From Trachythela sp. YZ-2020 (taxonomy: Eukaryota > Cnidaria > Anthozoa > Malacalcyonacea > Clavulariidae): a stretch of 64,000 nucleotides of DNA. Location of the stretch: contig JADLSH010000368.1 of the NCBI GenBank assembly GCA_016169945.1, forward strand, positions 124,001 to 188,000, written 5' to 3'. Below, in pieces: positions 46,033 through 56,197 of this stretch. Position numbers and translations under genes: made by a program. A model generated the notes under the pieces. It worked only from the letters and a program-made list of their open reading frames with translations. It did no database searches and was not told where the DNA came from. Position 1 is the stretch's first letter. The number at the start of each line of letters is the position of its first letter.

Positions 46033-46382
46033 CTCTTTCTCCGCCAAAAATGTCGTTTTATTTTAGTAAAATGTCGTTTTATATATTTGAGGAATTTCGT
46101 TTTATATATTTGACGAATTTCGTTTCATATATTTGGGAATATTCGTTTTATATTTGGGAATATTTCGTTTTATATATATACTAATCTCGTTTTATATATT
46201 TGAGGAATTTCGTTTTATATATTTGACGAATTTCGTTTCATATATTTGGGAATATTCGTTTTATATTTGGGAATATTTCGTTTTATATATATACTAATGT
46301 CGTTTTATATATGGTTGTTTCGATTTATATATGATTGTTTCATTTTATATATTTCAGTTTCGTTGTATATATTTCTGTTTCG
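46033..46382 (-). repeat. right terminal inverted repeat with sub-repeats
   Basis: Reverse complement of 30697-31046 with few differences and the same two 113-bp blocks. A further ~20 bp of the same sub-repeat style (GTTTTATATATGGCAATTTC) continue outward to about 46402 and may be the true end. The likely transposase promoter lies here. Confidence 0.92.
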
Positions 46383-47085
46383 TTTTATATATGGCAATTT
46401 CGGCTTACAAAAATAGATTTGAAATTACATATTTGAAATATACATTATATTAAATGGACGTAAAGTAATATTGTCCATCTTGGCACGCCATAAGATATCG
46501 ATTTCTTGTGTTTTTTTTGCATATTTTGTCTAAACGATGTTTCATTTGTGCGTGATCTTACACAGAAAGTACCAACAGTAATATATCTAGCTATCTGACA
46601 CCTTTTTTGGATGATAAATCACCTATTGCGGCTTTAAACCGATAGAAAAGAGGATACCGAAATTCATCTTGAACATCTTCATTTGCCTTCGGATTTGGTG
46701 GCAAATACAGACCATAGTTAATAGTACCCAGTTGTGCCAACATAGGACAGGAATCAGAATACATGTAAGCTGTGATTTTAACAAATGCAATGATGTCTAT
46801 TCGCGTATGAACTTTGGATATTTAAATGTTTAACGTTGATCATGTCACCTATAAAATTTGCATATTATTTGCTTAGTATACAATGTCATTGAAGCCAGTA
46901 TGGAATGAAAAGGTTCTGCGCCGGTCGGGCGAATCTAGCAGGTTAGGCTGACTGATGCACTATACTGAACTCGCCATCGTAACCGTAGGGGGGTTCGGGG
47001 GTTTCCACCCCGGAAAATTTTGAAATCTAGGACCTCGGAAATGCGGCGTTCTGAGGGAACTTTTTCATTCAAATTTATGCATCAA
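46383..47085. other. spacer between transposons
   Basis: About 700 bp with no ORF or repeat recognised, apart from a G/C-rich patch near 46988-47015. Confidence 0.35.
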
Positions 47086-47130
47086 AATAGTATACTATTA
47101 CACAACACTCTCAATTCACGCTCATTTAAG
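47086..47130 (-). repeat. split repeat B2
   Basis: 45 bp containing AGTATACTATTACACAACAC, repeated at 47408-47452 (B1). It marks the 3' terminus of the Ngaro-type element. Confidence 0.88.
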
Positions 47131-47212
47131 ATTGGGAAATAATCAGCGCACCTTGGGAGAAGTGGAGCGAGGAATTGGGCTGGTTTCACACGAATTTCCA
47201 GCCCTGGGTGGG

Positions 47213-47413
47213 AAATCGTTCCACTATCTCCTCCGTCGGCGCTGATGCAAACTGAGCGGAGTTGAGAGGCATTTGACCGCATTTCCCCCGTTTCCCCCGA
47301 TATTTATTGCATTCAATCGCGTGGGCTGGTCTTAAAAATACGTTTAAATCCCTCCTGGGTATTATTTTATTACCTTGAAACTTCGCATTTCATTTTCGAG
47401 TATTGTGAATAGT
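47213..47413 (-). repeat. split repeat A2
   Basis: 201 bp nearly identical to 54529-54728 (A1), with one base missing in A1 (CTCCTCCGTC against CTCCTCGTC). Beside it, 47131-47212 contains TTTCACACGAATTTCCAG in the orientation opposite to the related stretch next to A1 (54493-54511). Confidence 0.9.
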
Positions 47414-47452
47414 ATACTATTACACAACACTCTCAATTCACGCTCATTTAAG
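47408..47452 (-). repeat. split repeat B1
   Basis: Second copy of the 45-bp B repeat, overlapping the A2 end by a few bases (AATAGT), as expected for split direct repeats. Confidence 0.88.
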
Positions 47453-48389
47453 GTGTCCATCCCCTCTTGAAACTTTTTTTTTAATTTTTAAGTAGACTTA
47501 TGTGAAAATAGAATTTTCTGAAAGGGTTAGGTGAAAGAAAAAGATAAATGCAAAAAAATATTCAAAAACTCGTTAATTACACTAATTATCCAACATGGCG
47601 GCCGTTAATTAACCCATAATTGCTTAGCGTCGTAAACATGATATCTCAAGAACCATTTACCAGAATCTAATGAATGGTATATTTTTAGAAAGCTTAGAAC
47701 CTGATCTAGTGCCTGACACTCTTCAATTTTCTTCAAAATTCTTTTAAAAAAAATAAGAGCTAAATTTTGGAATTTTTCAATTATTTAACTAAAAAATCAG
47801 GTATTTTTTAAGGAAATTAGCAAATAATTCATTATTAATGAAAAATAATGAAATTTGAAAAGTGTCAGGCACTAGATAATGTTACAGTCTGTAAGTATGC
47901 CAAATATCAACCTTCTGCAATGAATAGTCACAAGATTACAGTGTCACAAAGATCACTAACACTCGTCAAATTGCAAACAAGAGAAAAATTCATATAACCT
48001 CTTCATTCCATTTCTTAATAAATCCCATTCTCAATGATTACTTACATCATAAGCACATGCATCACTTAATGTGAGGTGCATCTCACAAAACCCGAATATG
48101 GGGGAGTGTATGAAAAATGTTTGTTGTTTTTTTTTTGTTTTTTTAGAAAGTGGTCATTCTAGATTAAAGTTACATGTTCGCATGTGCCCTCAGTACTTAG
48201 TTGGTAATTCTCTAGTCTCTATATTACTGCCTCACTGTGGCCTGAATGGAGGCGATCAACTCGTGGAACTACTATGTCTTTGTCTCGTAACATTCTAATT
48301 TTGCGAGATGCACCTGTACTTTTTGAATGAGCGGTATTTGGTGAATACCAAATTTTAACAGTATAGTATCCCATAGATAATCGTCTCTA
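47453..48389 (-). other. 3' untranslated part of Ngaro-type element
   Basis: AT-rich non-coding sequence between the recombinase stop and the B1 repeat. No hydrolase ORF is present here. Confidence 0.5.
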
Positions 48390-49740
48390 TTATTCATTAG
48401 GATGAAGCCTTTTGAGAGACGTATTTGCTGGGAATGCACACACAAATTGTTTTAAATCGTTAATGTTTGACCATTCTGTTGTGGCCGAAGTAAGATCCGC
48501 CCCTGCTAATTTTGCTGACGCACCTTCCGGATTCAGTACTTTTGCTAATTGAAGGTAGTACAAAGCTGTATGTCTGCGCGCCCATCCTACATGATCCATT
48601 ATCTCGGATAACTCGACACCTGATAGAGCCAAAGTAATAGCACAGCCAGCTCTAAAACCATGCAATGTCTCGCCATTATCTACTCCCATTTCTTTCAGAT
48701 AGCCCTTTAATCGTGCTTCGGCCGTAGATGAAGTCAGAGGAGAGTCTAATACACCGCCTTGCGGGGTAGTTGGTCGGAACAGATATCCTTTGGTGAGGTC
48801 CACTTTCAGCTCCCGGGCCACGGCCATGTACTGTTCAATACCTTTAACTGGGCAGATTGCAGTCTGTGGATTTCTTCTGATACCAAATACATTATTATGA
48901 CCATCCCTCAAGGTTTTACCCCACACATGATTGAACAGGAATCCATCGTCATTGGGAAATCTTAAAATTTCGGGCACCTTTACCTTTCCCATGTCTCCTG
49001 GGCGATCACCGCTAAAGAAAGTTGCCTTGAAATATGCCTGATCTCTTGCGACGATAAACTTTTGGGTGGGAGTCAAACTGGGGGAGTGAAGGGTGGTGTC
49101 CAGATGATTGGCCAGTTGAACTAGTTTGTCCACGAAAAAGGGGGTAGCCTGTTTCGGTTGAATACGGGCTTGAAGTTGCTCAGCTATAACCAAGCGAAGA
49201 TAATCTTTTACCTGTTGATCGGTTGCAGGGTTACCTATACATAACCGGCGATCCCATTCCCCATCACGGCCATTGGCGTGAAAAATTGCCCGGAGCTTAC
49301 CAATGTAGGAATCGACTGTGTTGTATGCCAATCGTACCGGGCAACCGCATTGACGTATGCCGCGTTTTCCCAGGAAGTTACATGAGTTACCGTGTACCTG
49401 TGTCCTGCCATGCGTGTCTTTATAGACGAGAAAACGGCATATATCAGCGGGAGTCACAATCGCCATCGTAGGACAACCTGGAAGTGAGGCGAGAAATGTC
49501 TGCAATTCTTTTTTCAGGGAATCCTTTTGTTTTGCGTAACTGGTCGCTTGGCCAAACATAGACAGTTGGCGAAGACGTTCATCAATATCCTCAAGATTTA
49601 TATTATAGCAAGTGGTTGGGTAGGCTTGTACCACTTGGCGTTGATAAGCGCATCGTTGACAGAACCGAAAATCGTTGTCATTTGCATGCCCACACTTCGG
49701 GCAGCGAACCGACGGTTGAAAGAGTTTTGCGACGCAAGGA
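48390..49740 (-). CDS. tyrosine recombinase of Ngaro-type element
   Basis: The 414-codon frame from 49634 extends upstream to a likely exon start at about 49740 (acceptor TTTCGTTGCATAG), adding a Cys-pair finger (RCPKCGHANDNDFRFCQRCAYQ). Residues about 60-190 form the core-binding region. The catalytic half has the first Arg in FFSGDRPGD, LHGFRAGCA (His-x-x-Arg), DHVGWARR (His/Trp position) and the Tyr in ALYYLQL, so the full catalytic set is present. It would recombine the circular cDNA into the genome. The C-terminal ~60 residues are unassigned. The frame is intact. Confidence 0.87.
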
Positions 49741-49831
49741 AGGTCCTATGCAACGAAATGCAAAATATAAGTAACATTTGAGAACGACGAACCACACAAT
49801 GAATGACAATGAACGATGCCAAACCAGTCAC

Positions 49832-50689
49832 TTAGAAACGCAAAGAAAAAACCCAAAGATCACCAGGTAGGCTCTGATGCAGAGACCATCCCCCTTTGGA
49901 AGGTATCAATAACGCCCCGGCGTCATTTTTGCAAGCCAATCGATCTGCCTTTGTGGAATACTTTTGAAGCAAAGGCCACCAATATTTACGGGGGTACACA
50001 TCTAACGTAACAAACGTACAGGACCTCAACCGTTCGGCCAAGAATCGGAGCACCGGCCCTACGAGTACCAGTGGTGGAAATACATAAGGGAAATCAAGGA
50101 GAGGAGACTCCGGCACGAGATCTTGTGCAAATAAATTGACACCGTGTGAATTCGGCGAAGAATAGGGGGTAAAATGTGGAAGCGGGTTACCATGAAGGTC
50201 GGTCATAGCGTTGGAATCCAGTGCCATCAAATCGCAAGTGTGACCTCCAGGTCCACCAAACTGCTGTTGCACTAGCTGCCATATTCTAGGGTGAAGTTGG
50301 CTATCAAGTGTTGACAAGCGACGGGATGGTGCATCAGCTGGATTGCTGGCAGATGGGATATATATGACGTGGAGCGCTATGTTTAACTGTACCGTTGTAA
50401 GAAAAATACTCTTGATGACGTTATTCAACGCAGAGCTCCGACCCCCTTGGTTGTGCCATGCAAACACTACTGCTTGGTCATCCACTTGGGCATCGACCCA
50501 TGAATCCTGAAGATGTGTAGCAAAGGCAAGCAAGGCTTTGTTGAGAGCCGCCGCCTCCTTAGTGGCAATATCAGATCCCTGTTCTTCAGGGGTCCAGTTA
50601 TCGGATATGTGAACCTCTTGCGGGGAGAGAAGAACCGCTCCCCATCCAGAAGCTGAGGCGTCAGTTGCCAGCGAAATGCGAACATGTTT
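49832..50689 (-). CDS. RNase H region of Ngaro-type pol
   Basis: In frame with the reverse transcriptase but separated from it by a TAA (50690-50692). Reading just after that stop gives LATDASASGWGAVLL, the RNase H start with its first catalytic Asp. The ORF then contains DSWVDAQVDDQAVVFAWHNQGGRSS and ends the fold with HVIYIPSASNPADAPSR. About 130 further residues of unknown role follow before a probable splice to the recombinase exon. The role is removal of the RNA strand during cDNA synthesis. Confidence 0.78.
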   Translation of the reverse strand, partial: KHVRISLATDASASGWGAVLLSPQEVHISDNWTPEEQGSDIATKEAAALNKALLAFATHLQDSWVDAQVDDQAVVFAWHNQGGRSSALNNVIKSIFLTTVQLNIALHVIYIPSASNPADAPSRRLSTLDSQLHPRIWQLVQQQFGGPGGHTCDLMALDSNAMTDLHGNPLPHFTPYSSPNSHGVNLFAQDLVPESPLLDFPYVFPPLVLVGPVLRFLAERLRSCTFVTLDVYPRKYWWPLLQKYSTKADRLACKNDAGALLIPSKGGWSLHQSLPGDLWVFSLRF

Positions 50690-51634
50690 TTAATTTCTCC
50701 ACGGAAGAGGATCATCCCACGTCTCCAGAAAAAGCCAATGAGAAATTTCAGCTTTAAGTGCAGGATACATCGGAACAGGTTTACCAGACCGTGTGCACTT
50801 GGATATCGCAAGATGCATCTCGCGCGTGAATAGTAATGCCGCCGGTACAGTAAGAGAGAATGAAATAAATTTTCCAGCCAGACGTTGGAGAGTCTTTGAC
50901 GGGATCCGGGAGAGCGCGAGGACATGTCTAACCAACAACAAAAATTGCCTCTTCTTTTCTGGGAGCAGTAAGAACGCCTGCCGGAGTGAGTCGGACAGGA
51001 ACCCCAAATATGGCACGACCTTTTGAGGTTTCAGAATAGATTTCGACAATGCCAAGAAGTAACCCAAGCGCACAAGGTAGTATGCAACCAAAAATATGCC
51101 AGTTTGAGCAGCTTGAAAATTGCGTTCATCCTGGCTGGCAAGTGCAGCATAAGCACCCTGGTGTAATTGAACTTGGAGTTGGCCATTGTGACGATCGTCA
51201 ATATACAAGGAGCAAGGAATGCCAATCGACCGAAAAAAATTGGAGGCCATAAGCCCGGTGGAGTGGTAAACGTATGGGGAAATCTTCCATCCAAAAGGTA
51301 AAGTATTGTAAAGAAAAAACCAACCACCCCATCGGATGCCAAAAAATGTCCGACTTTCCTCTGTAAGGAGAATATGATCATATCCAGACTTATCATCCAA
51401 GATGGTTTGGTAGGAATCCGGCGTGACATAACGTGGTAGGTGGGTCAAGGGGTCTAATGAAAATGGAACATCCCGCATCCACAAGTTTAAGAAACGGGCA
51501 TCATGACACAACCGAGGTTTAGATGGCTCAACTGTTAGAGGGAGTACTAAATGTGGCGGTTTAATCTCGCCAACTCTACCAAGTAAAGTAATAGCTCCAG
51601 TGTCTAAACGCTTGAGCAAGGTCTCTCTCACGAA
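50690..51634 (-). CDS. reverse transcriptase of Ngaro-type element
   Basis: A 313-codon frame with the fingers-palm order of DIRS-group polymerases: KPRLCHDARFLNLW, LDDKSGYDHILL (first catalytic Asp), GIRWGGWFFLYNTLPFGWKISPYVYH, and LYIDDRHNG with the catalytic IDD (about residue 140). The thumb follows with VPYLGFLSDS and LQRLAGKFISFSL. It is out of frame with the upstream pol exon (51628-52017), indicating a one-base shift or an unrecognised junction, and it stops at TAA 50690-50692 before RNase H. Confidence 0.87.
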   Translation of the reverse strand, partial: FVRETLLKRLDTGAITLLGRVGEIKPPHLVLPLTVEPSKPRLCHDARFLNLWMRDVPFSLDPLTHLPRYVTPDSYQTILDDKSGYDHILLTEESRTFFGIRWGGWFFLYNTLPFGWKISPYVYHSTGLMASNFFRSIGIPCSLYIDDRHNGQLQVQLHQGAYAALASQDERNFQAAQTGIFLVAYYLVRLGYFLALSKSILKPQKVVPYLGFLSDSLRQAFLLLPEKKRQFLLLVRHVLALSRIPSKTLQRLAGKFISFSLTVPAALLFTREMHLAISKCTRSGKPVPMYPALKAEISHWLFLETWDDPLPWRN

Positions 51635-52070
51635 AACAGCAGATTATTGCGGAACTGTCGTGAAGGCGGACGGTCTGAATTATAAACCTCATTCTTGAAG
51701 CTACCGGAGAATGGCTGAAAATAGTCAAAAATGGAAACTTTATTGGCTATCCAGTTTAAAATCTGGGTTTGCTGTGGTGATGCCTGACTTCCCACCATAT
51801 GGTTCCATTCGTGCAAATGATTATGTAATTCTCCGGCAGAAAAACAGTCGGGATCCCGAAATAGTAATTGTGACAAATCTGCCAAACATTCCCCGTGAAC
51901 AAGTTTGTTAATCGTATTCTCGGGAAGATCTAAGACTGTCACCTCCTCACTAGGCTGCGCTGGATTTCCCAAATAGTCCACCCATTGAACTTTTGGTCGT
52001 GAAACGAGGCCGTTCATACGTTGTGTCAGCTGCTCATCAAACGAGGCGTCATATTCCCATTGGTCAAGAG
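51628..52070 (-). CDS. pol N-terminal exon of Ngaro-type element, function unknown
   Basis: A plausible acceptor (TTCCTATCCTAG) near 52071 opens a frame reading TLDQWEYDASFDEQL and continuing through the first Met (52017) to 51628. Its end overlaps the start of the reverse-transcriptase frame. No protease or other motif is recognisable. It is probably the linker between gag and the polymerase domain, joined to gag by splicing or frameshifting. Confidence 0.5.
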
Positions 52071-52479
52071 TAGGCTAGGATAGGAAAACAAAACAGAACG
52101 CAGGTACCGTATTTGCATGTTGGGAATAGGACGACCACATTCGAGATACAAATTAACCGAGTAAAAGACAAATTATGTGGAAAATGGGAAACCCCCACGC
52201 CAGAGAGGAGGTGACAGTCCTGACCCAGCATAGCCAGGGGAGTTTTGTTTAGTTACTCTTTTTCAAGACTATCACCATACCCCCCAACGAAAGTATTACC
52301 CAAAATTTTAGAAAAATCTACCCGGCCCAGAAGTAAACATAACACACAAAGAGAACAGTGAAATTGAGTTTATTATTTGCCATCTTCACGCCGAGTACCA
52401 GTGTTTACTTTGCCCATAGACACTGGAATAAATCTATGCTTTACACACCAACACGATAAATAAGAGTATATAGTCCTGT

Positions 52480-53010
52480 CTATCGTCTTTGTTGACGAAA
52501 GTTCCTATTAGAAGGTCCCGTTCCCCAGGTGTTTGGATATCTCGCCATATCACGCCGTCTTTGTGGGCAAGATGCACGGAAATGACCAAAACGATCGCAG
52601 TAAAAACACCGGACAGTTTGGTATGGTGAAGTAGGCGTTTTCCTTGCTGTGGGGGAAGAACCAATGCGGTCTCTGAGTTCGTTCTTTTCCACCTTTGCGA
52701 CGATCGCTGAAATTTTCTCTTGGTCCTTATCGCCAAGAAGAGGAAGCAGATAATTGCGAAACATTTCATCTGATTCATTCATTTTGCCTCTCAACGTCTC
52801 GTAGGCAAGTTTATAATATCCCGCCTTCTCGTTCTTAGTGTCACAAGCGGCGTTCTTCAGTGCTTCCACCAAGGATAAAGCTTCATACTTGCTAAAGTCC
52901 GGGACAGGTCGCGCCGTTACCAGTTGGATTTTGTATAGCAAACGATCGACAGAAGACACGGTTATTGAGTCTACAGTTTGTTGCAACTGGTCATATTTTT
53001 GCTGTAGTGC
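52480..53010 (-). CDS. gag exon 2 of Ngaro-type element
   Basis: Begins after the acceptor TTACTTATAG at 53011 with ALQQKYDQLQQTV, a short coiled-coil continuing the LTAEQKLE of exon 1 in phase. Helical capsid-like sequence follows (residues about 20-110). A CCHC knuckle is present (CFYCDRFGHFRASC), then an Arg-rich tail (RDMARYPNTWG to RNFRQQRR). The product would package element RNA. The stop is at 52480. Confidence 0.75.
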   Translation of the reverse strand, partial: ALQQKYDQLQQTVDSITVSSVDRLLYKIQLVTARPVPDFSKYEALSLVEALKNAACDTKNEKAGYYKLAYETLRGKMNESDEMFRNYLLPLLGDKDQEKISAIVAKVEKNELRDRIGSSPTARKTPTSPYQTVRCFYCDRFGHFRASCPQRRRDMARYPNTWGTGPSNRNFRQQRR

Positions 53011-54328
53011 CTATAAGTAACATATCGGTAAAGTATGGGATCATAATCACGTAAAACAGCTGAATTTTAAAATCTGCTATATAATTTGCAGACAAAATAA
53101 CCACACTAACATTAATGGCTAATTCAATTGTTTAATCCAACACCAGAATAATTTCATCGAATTACACGCACGCGATATGAATATAGGCGAACCAATAAGC
53201 ACATTTGAATTTGTATAAGCAAACAAAAATGACTTAATAGTTATATATAGGCGAACCCAAGCGCCTCGCTCAGACAAACTAGACGAAGCAAAGCGCCCCA
53301 CTCAGACATACTAGGCGAACAAAAACGCCTAACTCAGACATACTAGTCAAACCAAAGCGCCCCACTCAGACATACTAGGCGATCCAAAGCGCCTAACTCA
53401 GACATACTAGGCGAACCAAAGCGCCCCACTCAGACATACTAGGCGAACCAAAGCGCCTAACTCAGACAAACTAGGCGAACCAAAGCGCCTAACTCAGACA
53501 TACTAGGCGAACCAAAGCGCCTAACTCAGACATACTAGGCGAACCAAAGCGCCTAACTCAGACATACTAGGCGAACCAAAGCGCCCCCCTCAGACATACT
53601 AGGCGAACCAAATCGCCTAACTCAGACAAACTAGGCGAACCAAAGCGTGTAACTCAGACATACTAGGCGAACCAAAGCGCCTAACTCAGACAAACTATAC
53701 GAAGGAAAGCGCCGAACTCAGACACACTTATAGACGAAGCAACGCGTCTCCTTTAGAGTTAGACATACTGGCGAACCAAAGCGCCTCTATCCTACAGTTC
53801 ATAGACATACTGGCGAACCAAAGCGCCTTACTCAGGCAAACTATAGGCGAACCAAAGCGCCTAACTCGGATATACCAGGAGAACCAAAATGTATTTTCAC
53901 GGCTATTATATTAACAGTTCAATTATGGAATTTGATGAGACAATGGGCTATGCCCATGCCAATATACCTTGGCTCTGTAAAATTGGGATTTCCCTGGTCC
54001 ACCTGATCCGATATAACTCTCCTAGAATAAAGCATGTAATTCAAGCGAGCCAAACCACCCGTTTCTGAAGCTCAAACGTTGTTTGAAAATATTACAGTAC
54101 TAAACTGAGCCGGGAAATGTATCTCGAAGTGAAACGAATTAACTATTCGAAAAACGCTTTCACGCTTTGTTACCACAGACCATAGACACAGTGCACTAAT
54201 GAGTATAAATTGAAGACATGCGTTTCAAAGGTGGACTCGCAAACAACCCTGTATCGCTTTACTTTTACAGAATTATACACATATATTTCATATTTAGCTG
54301 CACATAGCTACAGTATATGCATAGTTAC
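53011..54328 (-). other. intron inside the Ngaro-type gag gene
   Basis: Donor GAG|GTAACT (54329/54328) and acceptor TTACTTATAG|GCA (53011/53010) keep the reading frame and join a continuous heptad-like segment. The 1,318-bp intron is non-coding and half filled by the 32-bp tandem repeat. Splicing is predicted from sequence only. Confidence 0.7.
53240..53880 (-). repeat. 32-bp tandem repeat in intron
   Basis: About 19-20 head-to-tail units of the form ACTAGGCGAACCAAAGCGCC plus TAACTCAGACAT, most 32 bp, with diverged units at both ends. There are no unique spacers, so it is a minisatellite and not a CRISPR array. Confidence 0.93.
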
Positions 54329-54490
54329 CTCAAGTTTTTGCTCTGCCGTTAATTCCAGAACTTCTGGTGGTCCTTGTGGCGGGTTTATAGCCCCAGCTAC
54401 CGCTTCTGGGCGTTCGGCATTGTGGACAGGTGGCTCGAGGACCACGTTAATATGCTGTGCTTGTGGTATCTGGACGTCCTGTTCAGCCAT
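54329..54490 (-). CDS. gag exon 1 of Ngaro-type element
   Basis: ATG at 54490 starts MAEQDVQIPQAQHINVVLEP. The 54-codon exon is Pro/Ala/Glu-rich and ends LTAEQKLE at the donor GAG|GTAACT. It lies immediately inside the A1 repeat, as expected for the first ORF of a Ngaro-type element. In-frame upstream sequence exists, but this Met is the first outside A1. Confidence 0.65.
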
Positions 54491-54528
54491 ACCTCTGGAA
54501 ATTCGTGTGAAAGGGGCGAAGAAAAGAA

Positions 54529-54728
54529 AAATCGTTCCACTATCTCCTCGTCGGCGCTGATGCAAACTGAGCGGAGTTGAGAGGCATTTGACCGCATTTC
54601 CCCCGTTTCCCCCGATATTTATTGCATTCAATCGCGTGGGCTGGTCTTAAAAATACGTTTAAATCCCTCCTGGGTATTATTTTATTACCTTGAAACTTCG
54701 CATTTCATTTTCGAGTATTGTGAATAGT
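54529..54728 (-). repeat. split repeat A1
   Basis: 200 bp matching A2 (47213-47413). It forms the 5' terminus of the Ngaro-type element and probably contains the promoter. Confidence 0.9.
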
Positions 54729-56035
54729 TCCGAATTTCAGAAAATACTAGCGAAATATTCAAATTTCTACCGCAAAAAATTACATTCATGTTACTTCACG
54801 CTACATGCTACAATACTCAATTTTTTGCACATAAACCATTGATGCTGAAAACATAAACCATTGAAGCATCTTAACAGGTTACATTTTCTGTCATAAGGCA
54901 TCGTACATACAAAGCAAGGTGCATTAGGACACATTCCAGCTCAATCATTGTCACTTTACAAGAGACAATACATGTGCATATAGTCACAAGACTGGGGTTT
55001 TGCTGCCCAGCTGACCCCAGCAGACTCTTCCACCCCACAGTCAAAATGTATCAAATTTGTGATAAAGAAAAATTCTATAGTGGATTTTGTTTATGTAAAC
55101 AATACTATTCATGATTATTTGGTGTAATTTAGCAACAGAGTGCATGCAATATTGACTACCATCCATCCTGGCAATATCCATCTAAAGCCAGATTGAATTA
55201 TGTTATGACCATTACATTACATAGATTTGAAAAGTTGTCATTGTCAGGGAAGCATACATGCTTCTGGGAAAGCAGTTACCTGGCACATTTGGCCTGGGTG
55301 GAACCCTGATATTTTACTCAAATTGAATGGCATATTATTGGCATCATGTTAGATAGAATAGAATAGCAAGGTAAGACACATTACAGTTTATATGCCACTA
55401 ATGCCAGTGACCAGGTCACCGAGGTCTGATAAATATGTGGCCCGTTTAAGCAAGACGGGAAAAACTATCAAATTCTATAAATATGTTGACCAGCAGTGTG
55501 ATATTTAATCTTTAATATTTATAATCTATTTAATATTAATTTGGCCTTTATACTCATCAGTGATGATTCATCACCCTGAATATCTCTCGAATATCCCTAA
55601 ATACCCCTCAGTAATATACTATTGAAATAACTATTCTACTGTCCCTCGCTATGAAACCTTGCTGGCTTGCTCTGTGGCTTACATATAACCACATTGGTAA
55701 CATTTCATATTTTTATATACAGAACAGTCTGTTTGTGACAAAATATACTGTTAAATGTTCTAATTTCAACGATAAATATTTACACAATATATATATGTAT
55801 TTATATTGATACAAAGTCAACACTCTAAGTCAACACTTACTTTATTAATGCCCGCAGTTCTCCACGTTGCCATACATATTTGGTTATATGCTTAGGGATA
55901 AGCGATTCAGAATAAAGATCCCTTACATGCTTTCCACTTCGAAATGGATCCCGAATTTTCGTTTGTGCCACTCTGGAAAGTTTGTATCGCGCAAACCGAG
56001 ATATCGGGCGCGCAATTTTGATTTATCTGTATATT
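54729..56035. other. no gene recognised
   Basis: About 1.3 kb of AT-rich sequence without supportable genes or repeats. Confidence 0.4.
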
Positions 56036-56197
56036 TTATACTATTAAATTTTCGAAATCTCGGTTGCGCGATCTCCAAAGTTTGTGAATGACCGAGGAAG
56101 CTTTCATTTCACAGTTCTTCCTTACTTCATCGATCACAGCCTTGTTATCTCGAAACAACGAACAAAGGTCGTAGTTAATTTGCATACGTTCTGCCAT
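56036..56197 (-). CDS. small ORF or exon, function unknown
   Basis: A 53-codon minus-strand frame starting MAERMQINYDLCSLFRD and ending at TAA 56036. Composition is protein-like (charged, predicted helical), but no family is recognised and there is no neighbouring exon to support it. The 3' half overlaps an inverted repeat (AAACCGAGATATCG against CGAAATCTCGGTT, about 55996-56073), so it may belong to a MITE-like element. Confidence 0.25.
   Translation of the reverse strand: MAERMQINYDLCSLFRDNKAVIDEVRKNCEMKASSVIHKLWRSRNRDFENLIV

Larger units (their letters stand above)
30697..46382. mobile_element. large DNA transposon with HECT ligase and DDE transposase genes
   Basis: Two 350-bp terminal inverted repeats (30697-31046 and 46033-46382), nearly identical over their length, bound a 15.7-kb unit. 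About 5.5 kb of it is a BEL/Pao insertion and 2.7 kb a hAT-like insertion. Just inside each repeat a gene begins with ATGGCGG: the UBZ/HECT protein (+, from 31097) and the DDE transposase (-, from 45990). They converge at 43585/44158. The outermost bases are unclear: the right repeat may extend a further ~20 bp, while the left is replaced by a TGTGTCGATATTTT-type microsatellite, so no target duplication could be read. Cnidarian and fish genomes contain many HECT/G2E3-like and integrase-like genes of this sort. Assignment to a named superfamily (for example IS3EU) is a guess. Confidence 0.8.
47086..54728 (-). mobile_element. Ngaro-type tyrosine-recombinase retrotransposon
   Basis: Minus-strand element of 7.6 kb. 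Split direct repeats are diagnostic. In the element's orientation, A1 (54728-54529) starts it; at the far end come B1 (47452-47408), A2 (47413-47213) and B2 (47130-47086). A1 and A2 are ~200 bp and nearly identical; B1 and B2 are 45 bp and near-identical. Between them lie gag (with intron), reverse transcriptase, RNase H and a tyrosine recombinase. Such elements integrate a circular cDNA with the recombinase rather than an integrase. A stop and a frameshift in pol make activity of this copy doubtful. Confidence 0.9.

Noticed and set aside
46045..46047. Transposase start at 46047 (TTG)
   Set aside because: The codon is TTG inside the terminal repeat; the ATG at 45990 mirrors the ATGGCGG start of the ligase gene and is preferred.
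45963..46184. Plus-strand ORF rich in FRFIYL-type repeats
   Set aside because: It lies across the right terminal inverted repeat and the transposase start; a low-complexity artefact.
53240..53880. Possible CRISPR array (regular ~32-bp repeats)
   Set aside because: Units are contiguous with no unique spacers, there are no cas genes, and the repeat lies in an intron of a eukaryotic retrotransposon.
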